DNA from: IDS-8 sp964607425
GTDB lineage: Bacteria > Pseudomonadota > Gammaproteobacteria > Steroidobacterales > Woeseiaceae
NCBI GenBank assembly: GCA_964607425.1
Contig: CAZSKQ010000179.1
Span: 1-5,291, forward strand
Direction of reading: 5' to 3'
Length of the DNA stretch: 5,291 bases
Below are positions 1-5,291 of this stretch, in pieces. The position numbers were made by a program, and so were the translations under genes. How positions within the stretch are numbered: the stretch's first letter is position 1; each line of letters begins with the position of its first letter. The notes beneath the pieces are model-generated. The model did not search any database, was not told the DNA's origin, and saw only the letters and a list, made by a program, of their open reading frames with translations.

Positions 1-1191
1 CCCCGACACGTATTCGCGCGCGGCGCGGATATTTTCCGCGGTTGCGCCCGCACTCCGCCGGAACAGGGAGTGCGTGACGGAATTGAACTGGATCACGTTG
101 AAGCGGTCGGCCGCGGTAAGGTCGCCGAGCGCCAGCAGCAGCGCACTCTTCGCCTGCTCGAGCGACCTGCCGTGCATCGAGCCCGAGGTGTCGATGATGA
201 ACACCAGCTCGCGCGGCATCCGCGGCACCAGGGCTGCATCCGTCGGCGGCAGCATCATGAGGAGGTAATGCGTATCGCCGGCGACCGTTTCGGAGAACAG
301 CGTCGCCCGCGGCGCGGCCGCGGCTGCCGGCTTCCAGCTGAGCTCGATGTCGTGGTCGAGCTTCCCCTCTGCATCGCCGAGCTCGACCCGGTAGAGGCTG
401 CCGTCAGGGGTCACCGTGATCGGGTGGTAACGGCTCACGACCGACTCGAGCGGCACGCCGGCGTCGATCTCGGCGTGCAGGGCCAGGCGGTGGTCCTGCG
501 AGCTCGTGACGACTGGCGGCGTAACGAGGGAGGCGTCCGGCACCTCGGTCGTGTCGGCCGACCAACCGGAGCCCTGCCGGTCCGGCAAGGGCAGGCCGGG
601 GATGTAGCGCGGCGTCACGGTCGTTGGAATGCGCATGCTGAAGATGCCGCCGTCGTAATCAACGGTCTCGAGGTATTCGATCTCGACGACCGCGGTCGCC
701 CCCGGCGCCAGGTTGGCGAGAGACGTCGTGAAGAGATTGGCACGCTGCTGTTCCACCAGCGCGGTGCGCTTGCCGGCGGCCTTCGCCGCCGCGTATTCCC
801 GGCGCGCCTGCTCCTGCTCGCGGATCTCGCCTTCGATGAAGCGCTCGCCGATGCGCATGCGCAGGCGATCCACCGCGGCATCCTCCGGCAGCGGGAAGAC
901 GTAGATGCCCTCCACCCATTCCGGGCCGTCGTTCCGGAACTGCTGCCGCACGGTCGTCCTCGCGACCGGCCCGCTGACCGCCACGTGAATTTCCGTGTTG
1001 ATCCGCGTCGCCACCCTATAGCCGGCCTGCATCCTGAGCAGCAAACTCCCGCTCGTCGGCACCGCAGGCTCCTGCGGGAGGTCGCCGTGCGGGTGACCCG
1101 CTGCCTCGGCCGGCACCGCGGCGGCCGAGCCGAGCAGCAGCACGCCGACGATCGCCGCAGCCCACTTTCCATACCCCGTCGCTGTTGTCAT
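1..1191 (-). CDS. VIT/vWA-domain sortase target protein (marine proteobacterial type), C-terminus off the left edge
   Basis: Read on the minus strand from ATG at 1191, the frame stays open for 397 codons to the window edge with no stop. Residues 1-31 form a Sec signal peptide: Lys9, a hydrophobic core around WAAAIVGVLLLGSAAA, and an AEA-A cleavage site. A VIT (inter-alpha-trypsin inhibitor N-terminal) domain follows at about 50-185, with the family hallmarks YVFPLPEDAAV (97-107), REYAAAKAAGKRTALVEQ (131-148) and NLFTTSLANLAPG (152-164). A von Willebrand A domain starts near 328 and has the MIDAS motif D334-T-S336-G-S338. This architecture is that of the marine proteobacterial sortase target family, whose members end in a sortase motif, a membrane helix and basic residues, and usually sit beside a class GN sortase. 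That tail would lie beyond position 1 and is inferred. An AGGAG six bases upstream supports the start. The divergent pdsR-pdsS pair next door strengthens the call. A generic VIT/vWA protein is the alternative. Confidence 0.88.
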   Translation of the reverse strand, partial: MTTATGYGKWAAAIVGVLLLGSAAAVPAEAAGHPHGDLPQEPAVPTSGSLLLRMQAGYRVATRINTEIHVAVSGPVARTTVRQQFRNDGPEWVEGIYVFPLPEDAAVDRLRMRIGERFIEGEIREQEQARREYAAAKAAGKRTALVEQQRANLFTTSLANLAPGATAVVEIEYLETVDYDGGIFSMRIPTTVTPRYIPGLPLPDRQGSGWSADTTEVPDASLVTPPVVTSSQDHRLALHAEIDAGVPLESVVSRYHPITVTPDGSLYRVELGDAEGKLDHDIELSWKPAAAAAPRATLFSETVAGDTHYLLMMLPPTDAALVPRMPRELVFIIDTSGSMHGRSLEQAKSALLLALGDLTAADRFNVIQFNSVTHSLFRRSAGATAENIRAAREYVSG

Positions 1192-1197
1192 CTTCGA

Positions 1198-1202
1198 CTC
1201 CT
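1198..1202 (-). promoter_or_regulatory. Ribosome binding site of the VIT/vWA gene
   Basis: On the minus strand AGGAG lies six bases before the ATG at 1191. It is a near-perfect Shine-Dalgarno at optimal spacing and fixes the start directly ahead of a clear signal peptide. Confidence 0.8.
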
Positions 1203-1255
1203 GAGTCCCGATGCCAATCTCAGCAGCGCAAGGCGTCGCAGCCCGGGGCAACAGC

Positions 1256-1291
1256 GTGGCAATAGCCCGATGTAATGTGGCAAATTGTGGC
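1256..1291 (+). repeat. Helically phased GTGGC(AA) direct repeats, possible PdsR operator
   Basis: GTGGCAA occurs at 1256-1262 and again at 1277-1283, and a shorter GTGGC lies at 1287-1291. The start-to-start spacings are 21 and 10 bp, close to two turns and one turn of the helix, so all three face the same side. OmpR-family regulators bind tandem direct half-sites spaced about 10-11 bp, so this is a plausible autoregulatory operator for the adjacent OmpR-type regulator. The motif is short, and its function is inferred. Confidence 0.3.
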
Positions 1292-1304
1292 GTCCGACCC
1301 ACGC

Positions 1305-1308
1305 GGAG
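1305..1308 (+). promoter_or_regulatory. Ribosome binding site selecting the TTG start of pdsR
   Basis: GGAG sits six bases before TTG 1315. The other in-frame start, TTG 1285, has no comparable purine box and would add ten residues ahead of the receiver domain. This site is the main reason for choosing the shorter form. Confidence 0.6.
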
Positions 1309-1314
1309 CCCGCT

Positions 1315-2007
1315 TTGCCCAGGAAAATTGCGATCGTCGAAGACGAGCCCGCCATTCGCGAGAACTACGCGGCGGCATTCCGGCGCGAAGGCTATGGCGT
1401 CGACCTCTACGGCGCGCGCCAGCCGGCACTGGACGCGTTCGCCGCACGCCTGCCGGACCTGGTCGTGATCGACGTCAACCTGGAAAACGACGTTGAAGGC
1501 GGATTCGAGCTGTGCCGCGAGCTGCGCGGCATGGCGCCCGACCTGCCGATTATTTTCCTCACGGCGCGCGACAGTGAGTTCGACGCCGTATCCGGACTGC
1601 GGCTGGGCGCGGATGATTACCTGACGAAGGACATCAGCCTGCCGCACCTCATGGCACGCGTGGCCGCCTTGTTCCGGCGCCTCGACGCGCTCAGGAAGCC
1701 GCAGACCGAAGCCAGCCGGCTCACGCGCGGCGACCTGGAGATAGACGTCGAGCGCATGACGGTGCGCTGGCGGGAACAGCCGGTCGGCCTCACCCTGACC
1801 GAGTTCTGGATCGTGCACGCACTCGCGCGCTACCCCGGGCACGTCAAGAACCGCCAGCAGCTCATGGATGCCGCGCAGGCGGTGCTCGACGACAACACCA
1901 TCACGTCGCACATCAAGCGCGTGCGACGCAAGTTCTCAGCCGTGGACCCGAGCTTCGGCGCCATCGAAACCGTTTACGGGATGGGCTACCGCTGGCTGGC
2001 GGAATGA
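1315..2007 (+). CDS. pdsR: Proteobacterial dedicated sortase system response regulator PdsR
   Basis: This is a 230-residue OmpR/PhoB-type response regulator, a cytoplasmic DNA-binding partner for the kinase encoded next. The receiver domain spans about 3-118: acidic pocket E9/D10 in IAIVEDEP, phospho-acceptor Asp53 in LVVIDVNL, Thr83 in FLTA and Lys105. The winged-helix effector spans about 134-229, with TLTEFWIVHALARYPG and the C-terminal ETVYGMGYRWL. Two oddities match what I know of the dedicated-sortase regulator family. The usual LPxxDG loop after the phospho-Asp is replaced by a longer NLENDVEGGFELCREL, and the conserved Lys105 is followed by Asp (TKDIS) instead of the normal Pro. The start is TTG 1315, chosen for its GGAG and because the receiver begins at residue 3; TTG 1285 is the alternative. 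It sits directly upstream of pdsS and diverges from the sortase-target gene, which it probably regulates (inference). The family assignment is from sequence character and context. Confidence 0.87.
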   Translation: MPRKIAIVEDEPAIRENYAAAFRREGYGVDLYGARQPALDAFAARLPDLVVIDVNLENDVEGGFELCRELRGMAPDLPIIFLTARDSEFDAVSGLRLGADDYLTKDISLPHLMARVAALFRRLDALRKPQTEASRLTRGDLEIDVERMTVRWREQPVGLTLTEFWIVHALARYPGHVKNRQQLMDAAQAVLDDNTITSHIKRVRRKFSAVDPSFGAIETVYGMGYRWLAE

Positions 2008-2021
2008 CCCTGCCCGTATGA
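2004..2021 (+). other. Five-codon mini-ORF bridging pdsR and pdsS
   Basis: ATG at 2004-2006 overlaps the pdsR TGA (ATGA, 2004-2007). It reads Met-Thr-Leu-Pro-Val and stops at TGA 2019-2021, which overlaps the pdsS ATG (ATGA, 2018-2021). pdsS has no good Shine-Dalgarno of its own, so this could relay terminating ribosomes to the pdsS start. What is visible is the arrangement. Translation is inference, and chance occurrence is quite possible. Confidence 0.25.
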
Positions 2022-4036
2022 ATCTCAGGCGGCAGTTACTGCTGGTCAGCCTGTTGACGCTGGTGCTGCCGTGGGCCGGCTGCCAGTTCATCCGCGAAAC
2101 CGAGAGCGCGCTGCGCGAAGGCCAGCAACGCATGCTCGCCGGCACGGCGCAGGCGATCGCCGATTCGCTGGGGCAGTTTCCGCGGGAGTTCCTGGTGGAA
2201 GGCGAGGCGGCGGAATATGCCGACGACCAGCTTTATGCGCACGTGCTGCCGTCCGCGCCCTTGATCGATGGCTACTTCGACGACTGGGTGCTGCCCGGCA
2301 GCTCGCTCGCCACGCTCGCGGAGGGCGAAGCGGTGCGTTACGCGCTCGGCACTTTCCGGCAGAACCTGTTCCTCTACCTGGACGTGCGCGATGAGAACGT
2401 CGTGTTCGCACTGCCGGGCACCGACGGAACGCTCTACCCGGACCGGGTGGAAGTCGTTACCGCCGGCGAGAAGCCCGCGCAGCGATTCGTGTTCGCGCCG
2501 GAAGCGCCGGGTTCGCTCGTGCCGAAGCGGCTTGCGCCGGACGGGACGGCCGTCGAGGAAACGCGTATTGCCGCGCAGTGGCAAGCCACGGCGGAAGGTT
2601 TCAGGCTCGAAGCCCGCCTGCCGCGCGAGTTGCTCGACCGTGATGTGGGGTTGGTAGTGATCGACACCGACCGCGCGGACGAGCCGGGACTGCGCCGCGC
2701 GAGCTTCGCCGGGCTCTCTCCCGGCCGGCTGGTAACGCCCTCGCCCCTGCTGCAGAGCGTCGCGATGGGCTACGCCCAGCCCGGCCTGCGGCTGATCGTG
2801 ACCGACAAGGCGGGCTGGCGTCTCGCCGCAGCGGGCAGCTTGTCGGCGGCGGACGCCAGCTCGAACGGCGACGTCTCGGGCTGGATGCGGCTCGCGTACA
2901 ACCTGCTGCTGGAGCCGGGCGATGCACCGGAGCTGGCGGAACCCGACCCCGGCGGCCGCGAGCGGCAGCCCTACATCCACCACGCGCTGGACGGAGAACC
3001 CGCCACGAGCTGGTTCCGGTCGCTGGCTTCCGGCCGCGCCGTCGTCGCCGTCGCGCAGCCGGTGTGGTCCGGCACGGTGCAGACCGGGGCGGTTGTCCTG
3101 CAGCAGGGCACCGATGCGATCCTGAGTCTCACCAACGAGGCGCTCACGCGCCTTATGAGCTTCACGCTGATCGCGACGCTGGCGGTGGCCGCCGTGCTGC
3201 TCGGCTACGCAAGCTGGCTGTCGCTGCGCATCCGCCGCCTGAGCAGTGCCGCCCTGCAGGCCCTCGACCGCGATGAAGTCCGCGCCGACCTGCCAAGCGG
3301 CGGGACGCGCGACGAGATCGGCGATCTCTCCCGCAGCTTCTCGCGGGTGCTGCGGCAGCTCGGCGAGTACAACGCCTACCTGCGCGGCCTCGCGTCGAAG
3401 CTGTCGCACGAGATGCGCACCCCGCTCACCATCGTCAAATCGTCACTGGAGAACCTCGAACACGAGCCGCTTTCCGAAGAAGGGGCCCGCTACACGGCGC
3501 GGGCGCGCGAAGGCGCGGAGCGGCTGCAGAGGATCCTGTCCGCGATGAGCGAGGCGAGCCGCGTGGAGGAGCTGATCGAGCACGCCGAGCCGGAAACCTT
3601 CGACCTGCGCAAAACGCTGGCGGCAGCGGTTGCGGCCTACGCGGTGGCGTGGCCGGAGCGGCGCTTCCGCTTCGATTCGCCGCTTGCCGAGGCGACGCTT
3701 CACGGCTCGCCCGAGCTCATCGTGCAGATGCTCGACAAGCTCGCCGACAACGCGGTCGGGTTCAGCCGCGAAGGCGATGAAATCGCGATCAGCCTGGCGG
3801 CTGATGACGCACAGTACGCCATCCGCGTCGCCAACCCAGGCCCGCCCCTGCCGGAGCGCATGCGCGCGCAGCTCTTCGATTCGATGGTGTCGGTGCGCCC
3901 GGAGGAGACGGGCAAGCACCTCGGGCTCGGCCTCTTCGTCGCGCGGTTGATCGCGGTCGGGCACGGCGGCACGATCGCGGGCTTCAATGTGGAGGGCGGC
4001 GTGATGTTCGAGGTTCGACTGCCGTCTGCGGAATAG
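2018..4036 (+). CDS. pdsS: Proteobacterial dedicated sortase system sensor histidine kinase PdsS
   Basis: This is a 672-residue inner-membrane sensor kinase, the expected phosphodonor of PdsR. Membrane helix 1 is at about 7-25 (LLLVSLLTLVLPWAG), followed by a periplasmic region of about 350 residues. Its first part opens with PLIDGYFDDW (81-90), a signature of CBM9-like/DOMON-type beta-sandwich domains. A juxtamembrane segment (about 318-378) ends GAVVLQQGTDAILSLTNEAL. Helix 2 is at about 379-403 and a HAMP linker at about 404-455. The H-box has phospho-acceptor His464 in KLSHEMRTPLT. The ATPase domain has N578 in the N-box (DKLADNAV), an atypical G1 box NPGPPLP with Asn606 where Asp is usual, and GLGLF (636-640) as G2, preceded by LFDSMVSV. 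Architecture, length and the LFDSMVSV/HLGLGL region fit the dedicated-sortase kinase family. The ATG lies 10 nt after the pdsR stop with no clear ribosome site, so coupled translation is likely. The signal it senses is unknown. Confidence 0.88.
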   Translation: MNLRRQLLLVSLLTLVLPWAGCQFIRETESALREGQQRMLAGTAQAIADSLGQFPREFLVEGEAAEYADDQLYAHVLPSAPLIDGYFDDWVLPGSSLATLAEGEAVRYALGTFRQNLFLYLDVRDENVVFALPGTDGTLYPDRVEVVTAGEKPAQRFVFAPEAPGSLVPKRLAPDGTAVEETRIAAQWQATAEGFRLEARLPRELLDRDVGLVVIDTDRADEPGLRRASFAGLSPGRLVTPSPLLQSVAMGYAQPGLRLIVTDKAGWRLAAAGSLSAADASSNGDVSGWMRLAYNLLLEPGDAPELAEPDPGGRERQPYIHHALDGEPATSWFRSLASGRAVVAVAQPVWSGTVQTGAVVLQQGTDAILSLTNEALTRLMSFTLIATLAVAAVLLGYASWLSLRIRRLSSAALQALDRDEVRADLPSGGTRDEIGDLSRSFSRVLRQLGEYNAYLRGLASKLSHEMRTPLTIVKSSLENLEHEPLSEEGARYTARAREGAERLQRILSAMSEASRVEELIEHAEPETFDLRKTLAAAVAAYAVAWPERRFRFDSPLAEATLHGSPELIVQMLDKLADNAVGFSREGDEIAISLAADDAQYAIRVANPGPPLPERMRAQLFDSMVSVRPEETGKHLGLGLFVARLIAVGHGGTIAGFNVEGGVMFEVRLPSAE

Positions 4037-4041
4037 CCACA

Positions 4042-4068
4042 TGCAGGAGCGCGCGCTGCGCGCGATGC
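4042..4068 (+). repeat. REP-type palindrome, copy 1 (forward)
   Basis: This starts six bases after the pdsS stop with TGCAGGAGCGCGC, followed by a GCGCGC-type self-complementary arm ending GATGC. It is a variant of the GTAGGAGCGCGC...GCGCGATGC palindrome seen twice more in the window, here with GCAG in place of the GTAG head. It matches copy 3 at 22 of 24 shared positions. It could form a strong hairpin at the 3' end of the pdsR-pdsS transcript, but no T-run follows, so it is not a classical intrinsic terminator. Confidence 0.7.
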
Positions 4069-4112
4069 ACCGGGGGCTGAACGACGGTCCTTGTACGAAC
4101 CGGCAGCACCGC

Positions 4113-4139
4113 GGATCGCGCCCAATGCGCGCTCCTACA
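4113..4139 (-). repeat. REP-type palindrome, copy 2 (reverse), overlapping a stop codon
   Basis: On the minus strand this reads TGTAGGAGCGCGC, ATT, then GGGCGCGATCC. It is the same palindrome in inverted orientation, 44 bp from copy 1. The GTAG tetranucleotide typical of RAYT-associated REP elements is intact. Its TAG (4137-4135) is the stop codon of the leftward lipoprotein gene. With copy 1 it makes an inverted REP doublet (BIME-like, 98 bp) filling the gap between the two convergent genes. Confidence 0.75.
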
Positions 4140-4566
4140 GCTCGCTCCACCGCGCCCCGATCAGCAACCACTTCCCGTCTTCCTCCACCAGCTCCAGCTC
4201 GAACCGGTACGCATCGGCTTGCAGGCCGAAGGCATTGGCGCGGGCGCCGGCGAAACCCGCCGTCAGCACAACCTGCGCCGCGGTCTTCCCGACGATCTCC
4301 AGCTTCTCGATATTCGAAGCCACCAGGATGTTGCGGTTGCGCAGGAAGTAGAGGCGCAGGCGCTGGTCCACGGCGTCGCGGTCATTGCCCCGGGCATCGA
4401 CGTAGTGCTCCGCGATCATCTCCATGAGGCGGCCGCGATCGCGCTGCTCTACCGCCGTTTGCGCCGCTTCGAGCCACGCGCGTACCGCCTCTTCCGGCGG
4501 CGTGGACGCGCTGCACCCCGCCAGCAGAGCCGCGGCCATTAAAGCCCTATAATGCGGGAACTCCAC
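4135..4566 (-). CDS. Small NTF2-like putative lipoprotein
   Basis: From GTG 4566 this encodes 143 residues. The N-terminus reads MEFPHYR-ALMAAALLA-GC, a short lipoprotein signal with a basic residue, a hydrophobic core and the lipobox L-A-G-Cys18. The mature part of about 126 residues looks like an NTF2-like alpha+beta fold: PEEAVRAWLEAAQTAVEQRD helix, ARGNDRDAVDQRLRLYFLRN, then strands around IEKLEIVG, AQVVLTAGFAG, YRFELELVEEDGKWLLIGARW. It probably sits lipid-anchored in the envelope, with unknown function. The start is uncertain. ATG 4539 has AGGG five bases upstream, but would leave only eight residues before the Cys, too short for export. The GTG form lacks a good ribosome site (TTG 4572 is a further option). 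The stop is supplied by a REP element. It is head-to-head with the DUF924 gene and convergent with pdsS; no functional link to either is visible. Confidence 0.72.
   Translation of the reverse strand: MEFPHYRALMAAALLAGCSASTPPEEAVRAWLEAAQTAVEQRDRGRLMEMIAEHYVDARGNDRDAVDQRLRLYFLRNRNILVASNIEKLEIVGKTAAQVVLTAGFAGARANAFGLQADAYRFELELVEEDGKWLLIGARWSEL
4548..4553 (+). promoter_or_regulatory. Consensus -10 box for the DUF924 gene
   Basis: A perfect TATAAT lies 32 bp before ATG 4586, placing a start of transcription near 4560. No good -35 is present at 16-18 bp upstream and there is no extended -10 TG, so strength is uncertain. It lies just before ATG 4539 of the leftward gene, or within its coding region if that gene starts at GTG 4566. 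Confidence 0.5.
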
Positions 4567-4585
4567 TCGCAACCGGGCCGGTGAA

Positions 4586-5248
4586 ATGGCAGTCAAACTC
4601 CTGAGCGACAGCATGGACGCCACGATAACCGATGACGACCAGATCCGCATCAGCCGGATCCTGTCGTTCTGGTTCAAGGATCACGAGCTGACGGCCCCGC
4701 AGATCGATGCCCGCATGGAAACGTGGTTCGGCGAGGATCCGGTGTTCGATCACGAGATCGAGAAGGAATTCGCCGGCGACGTGGAGGCGGCCTCGCGCGG
4801 CGCGCTCGATCACTGGGCCCGGCACCCGCAAGGCCGGCTCGCGCTGATCCTCCTGCTCGACCAGTTTCGCCGCAACATCTATCGCGGTACGGCGAAAGCC
4901 TTCGAGAAGGACAAGGTCGCGCTGAAGCTGTGCGTCGAGGGCGCGATGGAGAAGAAGGACAAGGGGCTCACGCCGATCCAGCGCGTGTTCTTCTACATGC
5001 CCCTGCAGCACGCCGAGTCGCGCAAGGTGCAGGCGAAATCGGTGGACATTTTCCGCAAGCTCGCGGACGCCGTTTCGCCGACCTACCGGGAGACGTTCGA
5101 GACCGTCGTGCAGTTCGCCGAGCTGCACCGGGACATCGTCGAGCGCTTCGGGCGATTCCCGCACCGCAACAAGCTGCTAGGGCGGAAGAACACGCCGGAT
5201 GAAGAAGAATATCTCGCCGGCGACACGATAACCTTCGGCCAGGGGTAA
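4586..5248 (+). CDS. DUF924 family protein, function unknown
   Basis: This encodes 220 residues, predicted soluble and mainly helical with no signal peptide. DUF924 hallmarks appear in order: ILSFWF (25-30), WFGEDPVFDHEI (47-58), the most conserved block RLALILLLDQFRRNIYRG (84-101), FFYMPLQHAES (135-145), and HRDIVERFGRFPHRNKLLGR (181-200) followed by TPDEEEYL. The family has a TPR-like helical fold and no established activity. Length is normal for the family and all blocks are intact, so the gene looks functional. The start is ambiguous. ATG 4586 has only a weak GGTGA very close to it, while ATG 4613 would give 211 residues and begin nearer the conserved core. The TATAAT at 4548 is compatible with both. 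It is transcribed away from the lipoprotein gene and appears to be a single-gene unit, followed 19 bases later by a REP palindrome. Confidence 0.9.
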   Translation: MAVKLLSDSMDATITDDDQIRISRILSFWFKDHELTAPQIDARMETWFGEDPVFDHEIEKEFAGDVEAASRGALDHWARHPQGRLALILLLDQFRRNIYRGTAKAFEKDKVALKLCVEGAMEKKDKGLTPIQRVFFYMPLQHAESRKVQAKSVDIFRKLADAVSPTYRETFETVVQFAELHRDIVERFGRFPHRNKLLGRKNTPDEEEYLAGDTITFGQG

Positions 5249-5267
5249 CGCGCTCTCGCCAACCCTG

Positions 5268-5291
5268 GCATCGCGCGCAATGCGCGCTCCT
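5268..5291 (-). repeat. REP-type palindrome, copy 3 (reverse), cut by the right edge
   Basis: On the minus strand this reads AGGAGCGCGC, ATT, GCGCGCGATGC, the cleanest palindrome of the three. GCGCGC pairs with GCGCGC around an ATT loop. The expected GT of the GTAG head would lie just past position 5291. It follows the DUF924 stop by 19 bases, so it is again at a gene's 3' end. Confidence 0.7.

Larger units (their letters stand above)
1192..1314. promoter_or_regulatory. Divergent control region between the sortase-target gene and pdsR
   Basis: These 123 bp separate two divergently transcribed start codons and must hold the promoters for both directions. Rightward, the best candidate is TGTAAT (1271-1276, 5 of 6 to the -10 consensus), 17 bp after a weak -35, GCAACA (1248-1253). 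It would start transcription near 1283. I found no convincing -10/-35 pair leftward, which would suit a promoter that needs an activator. Three GTGGC copies, annotated separately, lie in the pdsR-proximal half. The promoter assignment is pattern matching only. Confidence 0.4.

Noticed and set aside
70..1275. A 401-codon open frame on the plus strand opposite the VIT/vWA gene
   Set aside because: Its product is Arg/His-rich and low in hydrophobic structure, typical of an antisense shadow in high-GC DNA. The opposite strand carries a clear signal peptide, VIT and vWA domain with a good ribosome site.
1277..1291. Sigma-54-like TGGCA element in the pdsR leader
   Set aside because: The GG to GC spacing is 9 and not the required 10, and the TTGC half is missing.
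1275..1496. Plus-strand frame from ATG 1275 as an upstream ORF
   Set aside because: It runs far into pdsR in another frame with Arg-rich shadow composition, and has no ribosome site.
2066..2083. Possible lipobox (W-A-G-Cys22) at the N-terminus of PdsS
   Set aside because: The -3 position is Trp and not Leu/Val/Ile, and the hydrophobic stretch is the first membrane helix of a two-helix kinase. Lipidation is not expected.
2036..3409. A 457-codon open frame on the minus strand opposite pdsS
   Set aside because: It shows no recognisable domain and has an Arg/Gln/Ala-biased composition. pdsS on the other strand has complete kinase motifs.
4037..4139. Rho-independent terminators after pdsS and the lipoprotein gene
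   Set aside because: The hairpins are REP palindromes with no following T-run on either strand.
4135..4677. Longer form of the lipoprotein gene starting at ATG 4677
   Set aside because: It would bury the lipobox about 54 residues in and overlap the DUF924 coding start. The extra residues look like shadow sequence.

Overview
The window is G+C-rich (about two thirds by eye) and gene-dense. It looks chromosomal, from a gammaproteobacterium of the high-GC, xanthomonad/Chromatiales-like kind. This rests on the gene families present (a Gram-negative 'proteobacterial dedicated sortase' locus, a DUF924 protein, a small NTF2-like lipoprotein) and on GTAGGAGCGCGC-type REP palindromes. I cannot name a genus.

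Left half (1-4036): this is most of a dedicated sortase system. A leftward gene (1191 to beyond position 1) encodes an exported VIT + von Willebrand A protein of the marine proteobacterial sortase-target family. It is cut by the window edge, so its C-terminal sorting signal, and the sortase expected next to it, are not visible. Diverging from it across a 123-bp control region are pdsR (1315-2007, OmpR-type response regulator) and pdsS (2018-4036, membrane histidine kinase with a large periplasmic sensor). The two are joined by a 10-nt gap that carries a five-codon mini-ORF with ATGA overlaps at both ends. The likely scheme, inferred from family knowledge and layout, is that PdsS reads an envelope signal, phosphorylates PdsR, and PdsR controls the sortase substrate and probably its own operon from the shared control region.

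Right half (4037-5291): an inverted pair of REP palindromes (4042-4139) fills the gap between the convergent ends of pdsS and a small leftward NTF2-like lipoprotein gene. The GTAG head of the second palindrome supplies that gene's TAG stop codon. Head-to-head with the lipoprotein gene, across a very short interval containing a TATAAT box, is a DUF924 gene (4586-5248). A third REP copy begins right after it and runs off the right edge. The two right-hand genes have no evident link to the sortase system. No RNA genes, CRISPR arrays, insertion sequences or origins were seen.
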